64,000 nt of DNA from Tepidicaulis marinus (GCF_000739695.1 NZ_BBIO01000001.1:1-64000); one strand, 5' to 3'. Shown: positions 24,408-33,082, counted from the stretch's first letter. The notes: generated from the sequence alone by a model not told the origin. Numbers and translations are program-made.

Positions 24408-24616
24408 GCCGTAGCTCCTTCCATGGCCGTCTCATCGCCCACTTCTTTGGCGCCGACTTCGCGCAGGATCACTTCCCCGTCGAGGGGAATACTGTCGAGC
24501 TTCACGTTGAAGCCCTTGCCGTCGCCATGAACCCAGGCCGCGCCGATGCGGTTCCAGATCACGCGCTCTTTGGTTTCGATGGCCTGCAGGGCGTGGTGCG
24601 TTGGTTTGTTGGTCAT
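24404..24616 (-). CDS. Small conserved-looking protein downstream of virB6
   Basis: A 70-residue soluble protein with VIWNRIGAAWVHGDGKGFNV and LDSIPLDGEVILRE. It overlaps virB6 by ATGA and the lipoprotein gene by ATGA. The pattern resembles small housekeeping-like ORFs found in many alphaproteobacterial accessory regions, function unknown. No signal peptide or TM segment is visible. Confidence 0.62.
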   Translation of the reverse strand: MTNKPTHHALQAIETKERVIWNRIGAAWVHGDGKGFNVKLDSIPLDGEVILREVGAKEVGDETAMEGATA

Positions 24617-25800
24617 TTGCTGCTTCCTTTGTCGAAGACTGGGGTGGTAATGCGATCCATGATCGCTTTCCCCACTGGTGAAAGCGCAGCACCTGTTGTC
24701 TTGCGAGTGTTAGTCGCTAAGTCATAGGCACCACGCAAAGTGCTGATAGTTCCCAGACCTGCGCCAGCGGCCCCTGCACCCCATGAACCAATGCCTTGGG
24801 CGACATTTTTGTAGGTGTTGGGGTTGAGGGCAGCGAGACCGCTCGCAGTAACGCCAGCCGTGATTACGGCGGCCGCCTGGTTGGTGAGCTGCGATCCGGC
24901 AATGGAGTTCGCCATACCCGTTGCCTCGGCCATGAAGGCCGTGCCAAGCCAGCCGAGGATCATGGCAACCCAGAGAGTAGAGCTGGTTAGCGAGAGAACA
25001 TCGGATGGCGTGTTGGCGCTATAGTCAGCAACGGCGAGTGCTTTAACGCCGTAGAGGCAGACAGCCAGCGCGACGGTCGCACCGAAGAGAACCATGAACG
25101 ACGCAAAGAGCGTCTTGATGCCGGTCAGAGCCATGCCCCGCCCCCAACCGAATGCCATCAGCAGCATGAGAATTGGAGACAGTGCGGCGAACATCATCAC
25201 TCGAAAGATCGAGACGACGACCTGCGCGAAGTAAACGATGAGCAGCAACACATAAGGAACGGCAATCAGTATGGCGTAGAGAATCGGCCCTGGATTTGTC
25301 AGTGACGCCTGAGACATGACTTCAGTTGCCAGGCCAAACACCTTCAAGACACCCGTCTCTGCAACCCAGACGAGTTTTTGCATTCCATCCACACCGCTGA
25401 TGCCGGACGTTCCGGCAGGTAGAGTAGCCCGCGAACCAGTACTTGCCCCTTGCGTAGAGACGCCAGTCTTCTCGATTATCGAAGCGGTTGAAAGCACAGC
25501 TCCTGCCGCGCCGCCCATAACGGTGAGCGACGTTGAATAGATTTGATTAACCAGCGTTGGACCTTGCCCTGCCATCAACGTTGCGGCGATAACGACAAAG
25601 ACAAACTCATGGGCTAAACTCATGAGATCGGCTTTGCCCAGGACCATCTTGATTCCGTGAATGACGATCCAGAGTCCGGCAAGCGAAAGGAAAATTACCC
25701 AGAGTGGATCAACCAACACCGTGCTCAAATCTTGAGTGAAGGCATTGGCAAGAGTGACGTACTCGTTCACAACGCCACACGTGAAACAGGCATCAGCCAT
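24613..25800 (-). CDS. virB6: VirB6/TrbL-type polytopic channel protein
   Basis: A 395-residue inner-membrane protein with about six TM segments. The block PYVLLLIVYFAQVVVSIFRV and the following helices LSPILMLLMAFGWGRGMALT match the TrbL/VirB6 core. A Gly/Ala-rich C-terminal tail follows. The family forms part of the path that DNA takes through the inner membrane. Base composition is visibly less GC-rich than in virB4 or virD4. It starts 37 bases from a divergent plus-strand gene. Confidence 0.88.
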   Translation of the reverse strand: MADACFTCGVVNEYVTLANAFTQDLSTVLVDPLWVIFLSLAGLWIVIHGIKMVLGKADLMSLAHEFVFVVIAATLMAGQGPTLVNQIYSTSLTVMGGAAGAVLSTASIIEKTGVSTQGASTGSRATLPAGTSGISGVDGMQKLVWVAETGVLKVFGLATEVMSQASLTNPGPILYAILIAVPYVLLLIVYFAQVVVSIFRVMMFAALSPILMLLMAFGWGRGMALTGIKTLFASFMVLFGATVALAVCLYGVKALAVADYSANTPSDVLSLTSSTLWVAMILGWLGTAFMAEATGMANSIAGSQLTNQAAAVITAGVTASGLAALNPNTYKNVAQGIGSWGAGAAGAGLGTISTLRGAYDLATNTRKTTGAALSPVGKAIMDRITTPVFDKGSSK

Positions 25801-25837
25801 GGCGGCACACCTCGTCGATTAGAAGGGGAGAAGAGAA

Positions 25838-26128
25838 GTGGAATATGTTCTGTATGCGGTCCTCGCGCTGGTTCTGCTCGGAGCGGTTCTCGGTTTGATT
25901 ACCGAAACTCTGCAGAGGATTTTCCCCTCGCTCCGTGAAGACCCAGAAGTCGCCCGGCAACGCATTCTTGCCCGCAAAGAAATGAAGTCCCGCAAGAAAA
26001 AGGTGAGTTCTACACCGAAGAAAAAACGCGGCCCTATCGGCGGCTCGCACACGGCCGAGATCATGATGTTCGGCGAGGATCCGGTGACCCGCCGGGCGGC
26101 CCGGAAGGTGCGCGACAAGTTCTTCTGA
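25838..26128 (+). CDS. Single-TM basic protein, lone plus-strand gene in the virB operon
   Basis: A 96-residue protein starting at a GTG with AAGGGGAG about 8 bases upstream. An N-terminal TM segment (VLYAVLALVLLGAVLGLI) is followed by a lysine-rich stretch (KSRKKKVSSTPKKKR) and a charged tail. It lies between virB5 and virB6 on the opposite strand. A minus-strand frame over the same bases (25793-26137) begins with an ATGA overlap but has a poor, His/Phe/Arg-rich composition, so I prefer the plus frame. Function unknown. Confidence 0.6.
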   Translation: MEYVLYAVLALVLLGAVLGLITETLQRIFPSLREDPEVARQRILARKEMKSRKKKVSSTPKKKRGPIGGSHTAEIMMFGEDPVTRRAARKVRDKFF

Positions 26129-26133
26129 TTGTC

Positions 26134-26955
26134 TCATTGCTCTTCCTCCTCAGCCGCAGCGCGCTCGCTTGGCGACAAGGTCATCACCATCAACATCGTG
26201 GATTGAACTTTCAGGAGCTGGCCGAGTAGCTGGTTCTGCTGGACGAGCTGCCGGTTGGTCAGGACCTGGCCCTGCGCAATCACTGCCAGACGGTCCTGCT
26301 GGGTTTTCGCGGCGAGTGCGGCAGCTTCCAGCTCTTCGCTGGCCTTCTGGTTCACCTCGGCCGTCTCGCCAACCGCACGGTCTGCCTGGGCGAGACCCTT
26401 GGAGGCCGCGTCCTTTGTCACCGCGCGGCGGCGCGCTTCAACAGTCCGGCGCGCCTCTGCCCTCGCTTCCCATTTTTCTTCTGAGGTGCTGGCCTCGCCC
26501 CAGTTCGCGTTTTCGGGCCAGCTCTCAGGGTCGTTCGGATCGAACCAGAGCGCTTTTTGATAGGCCTGCGAGCCGCCGCAGATGGAATCGAACTGCAGCT
26601 CATCAAGGTCAATACCCGGCATGAGCTTTTCGAAGTCAGGCTTGAGGCACTGCGCATTACGCAAGACCTGGCCCGTCAGCCGCTCAAGGTTGAGCGTCGG
26701 CAGCGTAAGCTGACCAACCTCGCCAATGGCATTGATCTGGTCCTGTACCTGGGAACTCAGTGTGTTCAGCCACTCGGTTTGCTGGCGCAGCTGATCGATC
26801 TGTTCCTGCAGCTTGCTCAGCTGCTCAGAAAGTTTCGCAATTGCACTCGCATCAATTACCGCCATTGCGCTGTAAGCAACGCTCGGCACACCGAAGATGA
26901 GGGAGATGGTAAGAGCTGCGGTGCGCAGGCGTCGTTTTAGAGGTGTTCGGCCCAT
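26134..26955 (-). CDS. VirB5/TrbJ-like periplasmic protein
   Basis: A 273-residue exported protein with a signal peptide ending near YSAMA and a long coiled-coil segment (KLSEQLSKLQEQIDQLRQQ), the usual start of VirB5/TrbJ proteins. A central Cys pair (AQCLKPD and SICGG) and a helical C-terminus follow. VirB5 sits at the pilus tip. ATG 26955 is preferred over 26967 because GGGGAGAGG lies just upstream. It overlaps the virB4 stop by 19 bases. Confidence 0.8.
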   Translation of the reverse strand: MGRTPLKRRLRTAALTISLIFGVPSVAYSAMAVIDASAIAKLSEQLSKLQEQIDQLRQQTEWLNTLSSQVQDQINAIGEVGQLTLPTLNLERLTGQVLRNAQCLKPDFEKLMPGIDLDELQFDSICGGSQAYQKALWFDPNDPESWPENANWGEASTSEEKWEARAEARRTVEARRRAVTKDAASKGLAQADRAVGETAEVNQKASEELEAAALAAKTQQDRLAVIAQGQVLTNRQLVQQNQLLGQLLKVQSTMLMVMTLSPSERAAAEEEEQ

Positions 26956-29321
26956 GCCTCTCCCCATGTTGCTTGAAGGTCCTGAAGATGCTTGTTGGCG
27001 TCAGTGCCCGCCCGGTAGAAGCGCAAGGATTTGCCAAGCGGTGAAAGGTCAACATCGATGATGGCGCTCTCATCGAAGCCCGAGGCCGCATCGCGCTTGA
27101 CGATGAGCGCCCGGCGCTCGCGCCGCGTCGAGGCGCGGCCAAGGACAAAGCTCATTTGCTCATCATTGAGATTGAAAGGCTCGAAGCTCTCGGCCGTGGC
27201 CTGGGCATTCGGCAGGAAAATGAAGGTGGCCGTGTTCTCGATGAAGGCTTCGGCCATACCGGAGCGCAGAAGCGCGGCCGGGTCCTGGAAGGCGAGGCCC
27301 ACGGCGCCATTGAGTTTCCGGTATTCACGGAACATCTCTGCGGCAAGCGCGCGGAAGCCTTCGTTCTGCAGGAGCTTGGCCGCCTCATCGATAAAGATGG
27401 TGAAGCCTTTGGCGGACTTTGCCGCCGATTGGCCGATCGCGGCCGCCATATGCGTGACGACAGGAGGACCAAGTTCCGGGTCACTCAGCGCCTCATTCAT
27501 GTTGATGGCGACCATGTAATGATCGAGCAGGCCTCCAAGGCTGTCATGAGGCGCATTGAAGACGTGGGAATGCAGTCCCCTGTTCCCCTTGTCGTCGATC
27601 ACCCATTTGGCAAAGACCTGGCGCAGCGCCGAGCGCTTGGCAAAGGCAAAGCCATAGATCGCGGAGAGGGTCCGCTCCGGGGGCTCAAGCTGGAACGTCA
27701 GATCGAGAGCGTGCGAGAAGGCGGCTTCTTCCTCGGGGCTTAGCTTGTGATCCCCGGCCAGAGCCCGGAGGATATGATAGACGCGCTGGCGGTTCGCCGG
27801 GGTGTCTTCCCCGACATCGAGCGGATTGAGCGCGAGCTTGTCATAGCTCTGATAGAGCCCGCCCATGGCTTCCACCATGAAGCGCGCGCCTTCCTTGGAA
27901 TCGAAGATGTAGGAGCGCACGCCCTCGAACTTTGCGAGCCCGCCGAGGAGATGCATCATCAGCGTGGACTTGCCGCCGCCCGTGGGGGCAAAGACTAGGT
28001 AGTTGCCGCGTGCCTGGGGCTTGTCTTCCACATGGAACTGGAAGGCATAGGCCTGGCCCGTCGGCGTCCTGAAATAGCGGACCGGCGCCGGGCCGAACTG
28101 GCTGGAAGTCAGGCCTTGCGCGGAGTGCGGCATGGCCCAGAGGGCGGCGATGTTCTCGTCTCTCAGATCAAGCGGCAGCATGAGCCGGGTGCCCGGCATC
28201 AGCTTGCCTCTTGGCACAGACGGCAGCCGGCTGAACCAGCAAATGGGCGCGCCTTTGGTCTGGACCCGGTAGAGGACGCGGGCATGGCCCAAAACCTCGC
28301 AAATATCGCGAACGAGATGGGCAAGCGCGGTCTCTGTCTCGGCCCGCGCAATGATCTGGAACTCGGTGGCAAAGAGTGTGGAGGTGCCTTCCGAGAGGAG
28401 AGACAGGATCACTTCCGTCTCGCCTGCAGCGGCCGGATTGCCGAAGAAGGACCCGCTGAGGGCCTGCTGCTTGCGCTTGTAGATGAGCAGCGCCTTGTCC
28501 CGGTCCCAGGGCTCGCAGATCTGAGCGATCTCGATGTCGCCCGGTAGCGCCAGAATGTCCCCGACGAGGCGGCCCGAGACCGTCTCCGGCCAGGAGATCA
28601 CTCCGATCACCCTATGGAGCTGCTTCTCCGGCACATGGGCCGTGATGACACCGCTCCCCCTCTCGCAGTGAAGATCCGCGCCGGGCAGTGCGCCGGAGAG
28701 ACTTGCCGAGACGGAAGGCAAATCCCGCCGGTAATCGCCGGAGATGAGACCATTGAGGAAGCCGGTGAGCGGGCAGGCCTCCCCGTCTCTTGCCGCCTTG
28801 GCCACGGCCTCAGGCGCATAGTCCCCGGCCTGGGCGGCAATGATCTGTTCGGCATCGATCAGCGGCTGCATCGAGGCCGAGGCGGCCATCAGATACCAGT
28901 CCACAAAGTAGGAGGATTTGAAGAGGGCGGCTTCCGCCTCGCCGATCTCGCTGAGCGCGCGGGCCGGCCAGCGCGCTTCATAGGTTATGGGACGCTTGCG
29001 CTTCACCGCAAAGAGCCGGAGGGAAAGCCCCTTCTTGCCAAGCTCATGCAGGAGAGAGGCCCGGCCGAGCAGGAGCGTGTGCTGCTCCTGTTCGATCTTG
29101 GCATCATAGCTCGTGCCCCGCATCGACCAGACACGCGCGAAGGTGCCGTCCTTCAGGCGGATGGTGAGACCATCGGGCTCGATGGCGTCGAGCGCCAGTT
29201 CGTCCTGCAGCCAGTCCTGCTTGAGGGAGCCCAGCATGAGCTTGCGTGTGGCAGGGACCGCCAGAGCCGCCGCCCCGCCCGCGAGCAATCCCGTTGTGAT
29301 CACTTGCGGCCAGATCGTCAT
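26937..29321 (-). CDS. virB4: VirB4/TrbE secretion ATPase
   Basis: A 794-residue ATPase, the largest energy source of the channel. Two N-terminal hydrophobic stretches are followed by the ATPase core with Walker A LVFAPTGGGKSTLMMHL (about residue 435) and Walker B GFTIFIDEAAKLL (about residue 655). The longer frame open upstream to 29447 is not used: ATG 29321 overlaps virB3 by ATGA. Length matches VirB4. Confidence 0.94.
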   Translation of the reverse strand: MTIWPQVITTGLLAGGAAALAVPATRKLMLGSLKQDWLQDELALDAIEPDGLTIRLKDGTFARVWSMRGTSYDAKIEQEQHTLLLGRASLLHELGKKGLSLRLFAVKRKRPITYEARWPARALSEIGEAEAALFKSSYFVDWYLMAASASMQPLIDAEQIIAAQAGDYAPEAVAKAARDGEACPLTGFLNGLISGDYRRDLPSVSASLSGALPGADLHCERGSGVITAHVPEKQLHRVIGVISWPETVSGRLVGDILALPGDIEIAQICEPWDRDKALLIYKRKQQALSGSFFGNPAAAGETEVILSLLSEGTSTLFATEFQIIARAETETALAHLVRDICEVLGHARVLYRVQTKGAPICWFSRLPSVPRGKLMPGTRLMLPLDLRDENIAALWAMPHSAQGLTSSQFGPAPVRYFRTPTGQAYAFQFHVEDKPQARGNYLVFAPTGGGKSTLMMHLLGGLAKFEGVRSYIFDSKEGARFMVEAMGGLYQSYDKLALNPLDVGEDTPANRQRVYHILRALAGDHKLSPEEEAAFSHALDLTFQLEPPERTLSAIYGFAFAKRSALRQVFAKWVIDDKGNRGLHSHVFNAPHDSLGGLLDHYMVAINMNEALSDPELGPPVVTHMAAAIGQSAAKSAKGFTIFIDEAAKLLQNEGFRALAAEMFREYRKLNGAVGLAFQDPAALLRSGMAEAFIENTATFIFLPNAQATAESFEPFNLNDEQMSFVLGRASTRRERRALIVKRDAASGFDESAIIDVDLSPLGKSLRFYRAGTDANKHLQDLQATWGEAWAEHL

Positions 29322-29632
29322 GCCTGCCCCCTTGAGATCCGTCCTCCGGCAATGAGGACACGGGTCTCGCCCTTGCCCGCCCAGAAGCGGGTGGCAAGGA
29401 GAAGATCCCGGTCGAAGAAGGGATTGGCGCGGGTGGCGCGCAGGCACAGGAACCAGAGCCCGACAAAGACCGCCCCGGCCAGGGGCAGGGTGAGCGCGAT
29501 CACATCGAGCACCACGGTAATGGCCGCCGTTACGCCTGCGCTGCCTGCGGCAATCACCACAAGCGGCAGCGCAAGCCCGAGCACACCCGGCTGGCGCTGG
29601 GACTGGACGAGGACGGCGCTTGCGGCTTTCAT
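29318..29632 (-). CDS. virB3: VirB3/TrbD-like membrane protein
   Basis: A 104-residue protein with two TM segments (LALPLVVIAAGSAGVTAAIT and IALTLPLAGAVFVGLWFLCL) followed by ATRANPFFDRDLL, a typical VirB3 C-terminal motif. The ATG at 29632 overlaps virB2 by ATGA, which fixes the start. VirB3 works with VirB4 in the inner membrane. Confidence 0.85.
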   Translation of the reverse strand: MKAASAVLVQSQRQPGVLGLALPLVVIAAGSAGVTAAITVVLDVIALTLPLAGAVFVGLWFLCLRATRANPFFDRDLLLATRFWAGKGETRVLIAGGRISRGQA

Positions 29633-29955
29633 TGGCGCGCGACCTCCAGCAGAGCCACGATCATCGTGGGGCCAACCATGATGAGCAGCCCCCCGACGAG
29701 CCGCATGCCGAAGGACTTCCAATCGATCTGGCCGGTCAAAACGCCGTAGATGCCAAGAGCGATGATCCCGACGCCGATCAGAACGACACCGATGTTCACA
29801 AGGCCGCTTTGAAGGACTTCGATAAGACCCGTGGCAGGCTCTTCCCACCCATTCCCGACATCTTGAGCGAAGGCGGGAAGGCTTGAGAGACACAGAGCAA
29901 TGAGTGACGCGGCGGAGAAAGCCAAAAGGTGATCGCGCAAGTTTTTCAGCGCCAT
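29629..29955 (-). CDS. virB2: VirB2/TrbC pilin
   Basis: A 108-residue prepilin. The long signal sequence ends at AFAQ and the mature pilin has two hydrophobic helices (IGVVLIGVGIIALGIYGVL and LVGGLLIMVGPTMIVALL). This arrangement is diagnostic of VirB2/TrbC. It is the first gene of the virB2-virB11 series and follows the TraM-like gene by 12 bases. Confidence 0.9.
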   Translation of the reverse strand: MALKNLRDHLLAFSAASLIALCLSSLPAFAQDVGNGWEEPATGLIEVLQSGLVNIGVVLIGVGIIALGIYGVLTGQIDWKSFGMRLVGGLLIMVGPTMIVALLEVARQ

Positions 29956-29967
29956 GGTTTGATCCTT

Positions 29968-30405
29968 TCAAAGGGCAATGGCCGAGAGCACGCCGAGCGT
30001 GCAAAGGGCCGCGATGACATTCAGAAGGGTGAAAAGGCTTTGAACCTTTAGGTTCTGGCGGAAGCGGCTCAGCGTCTGCTCAGAGAGCTTCTCCGCTTCC
30101 TTGATCGTGGCGAGCCGCTCGCGCACTGCGTCATTCAGCGTCTCATTCTGGAGATCGCCGATGATGAGGCGGACCTCATCAACCAGCTCGGCGCTGGTCT
30201 TCTGGGCATGATCCGAGAGCTGGCGCTTATGGCTATCGAGCAGCCGCTCATATTCACCGAGCGCCACCTTGTGGATGGTGTGCAGCATCAGGATCGGGTC
30301 GTTTTGATCGACCGTCACCTGATGCACTTTCCATAAGTAAGTCCGCAGCTCCTCAAGGGAGTCCATAGTGAGCGGCGGCGGAGGTGGGGTGTCGAGGACG
30401 CTCAT
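29968..30405 (-). CDS. TraM-like helical protein with C-terminal TM
   Basis: A 145-residue mostly helical protein with a Pro-rich start and a C-terminal TM segment (SLFTLLNVIAALCTLGVLSAIAL). Its size, helical charged middle and membrane tail match the TraM protein of IncP plasmids, which is encoded with TraK and TraL. It lies between virB2 and the toxin-antitoxin pair, in line with the tra operon. The exact role of IncP TraM is itself poorly known. Confidence 0.6.
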   Translation of the reverse strand: MSVLDTPPPPPLTMDSLEELRTYLWKVHQVTVDQNDPILMLHTIHKVALGEYERLLDSHKRQLSDHAQKTSAELVDEVRLIIGDLQNETLNDAVRERLATIKEAEKLSEQTLSRFRQNLKVQSLFTLLNVIAALCTLGVLSAIAL

Positions 30406-30449
30406 GCCCGTGCCTCCACCCCCAAAGCGCTCAGAAGGCTCTGGACATT

Positions 30450-30469
30450 TTGTCTTTTATAAGAGACAA
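30450..30469. promoter_or_regulatory. Inverted repeat upstream of the toxin gene
   Basis: TTGTCT (30450-30455) and AGACAA (30464-30469) are perfect 6-base arms separated by 8 bases; TATAAG (30458-30463) inside could be the -10 box. Antitoxin-toxin complexes usually repress their own promoter through such a site. It lies 7 bases before the ATG. Confidence 0.45.
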
Positions 30470-30476
30470 TTCTCCG

Positions 30477-30767
30477 ATGATTGAAATCCGCCAGACAGAC
30501 GAGTTTGCCAACTGGTTCAAGCGCCTTAAAGACCGTCAGGCCCGTGCCCGTCTGCAAGCACGGATCGACCGGATGGCACTCGGCGGCTTCGGGGACTGCA
30601 AGCCAGTCGGCAATGGCGTTTCGGAAATGCGTGTCCATTACGGCCCCGGCTACCGGGTCTATTTTATCCAGCGCGGCAAAACGCTTGTTGTTCTGCTGGC
30701 GGGTGGCTCGAAACGGACGCAGAGCAAGGACATTCTTTTGGCCCAGCGCCTCGCTGAAAACCTTTAG
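30477..30767 (+). CDS. RelE/ParE-superfamily toxin (addiction-module killer protein)
   Basis: A 96-residue toxin of the HI1419/HigB-like type. Signature parts are the opening MIEIRQTDEFANWFKRLKD, RMALGGFGDCKPVGNGVSEM, and the core RVHYGPGYRVYFIQRGK. The C-terminal KRTQSKDILLAQRLA is conserved in the family. Such toxins cut mRNA at the ribosome. The ATG at 30477 is chosen because the sequence upstream is antisense to the tra gene. The antitoxin gene follows 9 bases later. Confidence 0.88.
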   Translation: MIEIRQTDEFANWFKRLKDRQARARLQARIDRMALGGFGDCKPVGNGVSEMRVHYGPGYRVYFIQRGKTLVVLLAGGSKRTQSKDILLAQRLAENL

Positions 30768-30776
30768 GAGAAAGTC

Positions 30777-31070
30777 ATGGCCAAAAAAGCCAAAACCAAA
30801 ACCCGTCTTTGGGACAGCGCCGAACACCTTGAAACCAACGAGGATATCGCCGCTTATCTTGACGCGGTTCTGGAAGAGAAAGACCCGGCTTTGCTGACCC
30901 ACGCGCTGGGCGTCGTGGCGCGCGCGCGCGGCATGACGGACCTTGCGCGGGAAACCGGCCTTGGCCGCGCCAATCTTTACAAGGCGCTGTCCGCCGAAGG
31001 GCACCCGGAGTTCGCAACCGTGATGAAAGTCATGGAGGCGCTGGGCGTGCGGATTTCCGTCACCGCGTGA
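30777..31070 (+). CDS. Addiction-module antidote protein (HTH)
   Basis: A 97-residue antitoxin of the HI1420 type that partners the toxin before it. DSAEHLETNEDIAAYLDAVL is the conserved N-terminal toxin-binding part and DLARETGLGRANLYKALSAE is the helix-turn-helix used for autoregulation. AGGAG is present just upstream. Toxin-first order is normal for this family. The pair would stabilise the element that carries it. Confidence 0.88.
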   Translation: MAKKAKTKTRLWDSAEHLETNEDIAAYLDAVLEEKDPALLTHALGVVARARGMTDLARETGLGRANLYKALSAEGHPEFATVMKVMEALGVRISVTA

Positions 31071-31081
31071 AAGTGCTGTGC

Positions 31082-31819
31082 TCATACCCGCGCCCCCCCT
31101 TTCTTCGGGAGGCGCTCCTGATCGTAGCGGTAATATGTCTGTTCTTGCCAGGCGATCCCGCTAACGGCGAGAGCACAGAGGATACCGACAGCCGACCCTA
31201 GTGCTGAAGGCGTGTCCCAGGGCATCAGGCTGACTTTCCAGTCAACAAACCCATAACTTGCGGGGTTGAAGAAAAGAACCGCGATAAAAACCAGAAGGAA
31301 CCGTTGGCCAATAAGGGGCGAAAAGGCTGGATTGAAGGTTGCGAACGCCCTGTCCAGGGTCCCCCGCCCTGTCATTGCCAACGTCTTGCGTACATACCAT
31401 TCGGCCATTAATGCCGCTGCGCAGAGGCCGGTTCCAATTCCATACCAAATCCAGAGCGGCACAAAAAACGCCGGTTGCGCGGACGCAAAGGCCATGGTCA
31501 AAGAACAGATCGTCACATAGTGAGAGTTCCGATGACCGATCTCCAATGCTCGGCCATCTTCACGAGTGAGGCAGGTGTCACCATCTGCACCAGCCTTACC
31601 GGGAGTTTTACCCTCGACTGGTATCTGGCCATTATTCCCATCACTGCTGTTCTCTGGTTCGGTTACAGCGCGCACCGGTTCCGCTGGTTCCGGGACATCA
31701 CTTTGTTCAGCCTGATCCGTGGCGTTCTCGGCCTCACCCTTTCCCTTACCGTCAGTATTTTTACTGACTGACAGCGAGAAGAACCCCGGATGAATCGTAG
31801 ACATCCGCTTGCTCATCAC
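31082..31819 (-). CDS. Membrane protein of the tra operon, unknown
   Basis: A 245-residue protein with a polar low-complexity N-terminus (about residues 15-95, rich in Glu, Gly, Asp and Pro) and four hydrophobic segments in the C-terminal half (for example FFVPLWIWYGIGTGLCAAAL and LLVFIAVLFFNPASYGFVDW). Its ATG overlaps the TraL-like stop by ATGA. The gene ends 12 bases from the convergent antitoxin gene. The family is not recognised. Confidence 0.6.
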   Translation of the reverse strand: MMSKRMSTIHPGFFSLSVSKNTDGKGKGEAENATDQAEQSDVPEPAEPVRAVTEPENSSDGNNGQIPVEGKTPGKAGADGDTCLTREDGRALEIGHRNSHYVTICSLTMAFASAQPAFFVPLWIWYGIGTGLCAAALMAEWYVRKTLAMTGRGTLDRAFATFNPAFSPLIGQRFLLVFIAVLFFNPASYGFVDWKVSLMPWDTPSALGSAVGILCALAVSGIAWQEQTYYRYDQERLPKKGGARV

Positions 31820-32559
31820 AGCACCGCCTGGTCCATGGCGCCGTGAATGGCCTTCCAGCTCATCTTGAGACGCTGCCTTGCCATGAGCGGGAAATCGAGA
31901 TGCTGGACGGCTTCATCAAAGGTCAGCCGGGCGCGCATCATTTGCTCGATGTCATGGCCGAAGGTCTCTTTGCGCACTTCCGGCAAGCGGACCAGCGCAT
32001 GAATGCGGGACTTGTTCTGCTTGTAGAGACCGGACTGCTCGAAGCCCTGAACTTCTCCCTTGTCGTTCTGCCGCTCGATGCGCCCGAAATACTCATTGAG
32101 CCAGACGACGACAGGAACGTCAGGCACATAAGTGAGGACCTGCGAAAGGCCCTGCAGCGTGTCATTGAGCGCCTGGCCGCCGGTCAGCACCGTATGGAGG
32201 CGCACCTCGTGGCCAGAGCCCGTGATCATCTCCAGGGCCTGGCTTTCCACCATGTAGCCAAGAAGCGGCAGGAAGGTGGAAGCGCCATTATCGATCACGA
32301 CGACCGCGTCCTCCTCTGCCGTCATGATCTTTTCGACAAGCGCGTCGAAGTAGCGGGGGTTCAGCTCATCGGGCCGCTCGCCGAGCAGCACAGTCTCGGC
32401 ATTGAAGGCCTCATAGCCTGCAAAGGTCCGGTTCACAGGATCGGTGTCATAGCAGGCCAGGGGCACGTCCTTGCCCGCGTAATATTGGGCGAGCAGCGAG
32501 GCAACGAAGCTCTTACCAACGCCCCCTTTGCCTTGCAGGGTGAGATTAATCAGCGCCAT
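31816..32559 (-). CDS. traL: TraL-like ParA/MinD-type ATPase
   Basis: A 247-residue protein starting MALINLTLQGKGGVGKS, a deviant Walker A of the ParA/MinD type, and containing CYDTDPVNRTFAGYEAF and VVIDNGAS. Size and motifs match TraL of IncP conjugation systems, next to TraK and TraM. AAGGAG is 10 bases before ATG 32559. The longer open frame upstream is antisense-like. Its exact role is not established; membrane delivery or regulation of transfer is likely. Confidence 0.8.
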   Translation of the reverse strand: MALINLTLQGKGGVGKSFVASLLAQYYAGKDVPLACYDTDPVNRTFAGYEAFNAETVLLGERPDELNPRYFDALVEKIMTAEEDAVVVIDNGASTFLPLLGYMVESQALEMITGSGHEVRLHTVLTGGQALNDTLQGLSQVLTYVPDVPVVVWLNEYFGRIERQNDKGEVQGFEQSGLYKQNKSRIHALVRLPEVRKETFGHDIEQMMRARLTFDEAVQHLDFPLMARQRLKMSWKAIHGAMDQAVL

Positions 32560-32576
32560 TAGTTGGGTCTCCTTCT

Positions 32577-32831
32577 TCAGCGGGTTGCGGCAACCGATTG
32601 CCGCTCGGAATGCGCGGGGGTGAGTCCCTCGCGCTGGTGGCGGGTGAACATGGTTTCTTCGGCTTGTTTGAGGCCGTTCAGGAAGGCGTGGACGCATTCG
32701 CGAAACGCGTGCGCCCAATCCTCGGCCAGCTCATTGCAGCGGACGGTCTCGTCTTCGCGCACATGGATGCGCACACCCTCTGTCTCGCGGGTGAGCTCGA
32801 TCGTGACCTTGGCCGGGCCATGCGGGGTCAT
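32577..32831 (-). CDS. Small soluble protein, tra operon
   Basis: An 84-residue protein without a signal peptide or TM segment; KVTIELTRETEGVRIHVRED suggests a short beta segment followed by helices (LAEDWAHAFRECVHAFLNGL). It overlaps the next gene by ATGA. Function unknown. Confidence 0.58.
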   Translation of the reverse strand: MTPHGPAKVTIELTRETEGVRIHVREDETVRCNELAEDWAHAFRECVHAFLNGLKQAEETMFTRHQREGLTPAHSERQSVAATR

Positions 32832-33082
32832 GCGCCTTCTCCATTGATGTCAGCGGGGGAAAGGGGGAGCGGCAGGGCCGCGACTATTCGGTATTGGCGG
32901 GCGACAGCGGCGCGGCCCATGAGCTCGGTCCGGCCGATGGCATCCGAAACCCGCCAGCCGCCGAGCTGGTTGAAAAAGCCAAGGCGCATGGCGCCGTCAC
33001 TGCGGCGCTGCAGCCAATGCCAGCCGTTGGAAAGACAGGGAACGGATTGCACGACGGGGCGAAGGTCGATCACGTTGCTCAT
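32828..33082 (-). CDS. Small protein with aromatic motif, tra operon
   Basis: An 84-residue protein starting MSNVIDLRPVVQ. The ATG at 33082 overlaps the TraK-like stop by ATGA and has GGAGG upstream. GWHWLQRRSDGAMRLGFFNQ is the most distinctive part. It ends overlapping the next gene by four bases. Function unknown. Confidence 0.6.
   Translation of the reverse strand: MSNVIDLRPVVQSVPCLSNGWHWLQRRSDGAMRLGFFNQLGGWRVSDAIGRTELMGRAAVARQYRIVAALPLPLSPADINGEGA

Noticed and set aside
25793-26137. Minus-strand 114-aa frame between virB5 and virB6
   Set aside because: It begins with an ATGA overlap but is rich in His, Phe and Arg without any fold-like pattern; the plus-strand gene over the same bases is far more protein-like.
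31475-31771. Plus-strand 98-aa frame with hydrophobic parts
   Set aside because: It is antisense to the membrane gene at 31082-31819; the hydrophobic look mirrors the opposite strand's composition.
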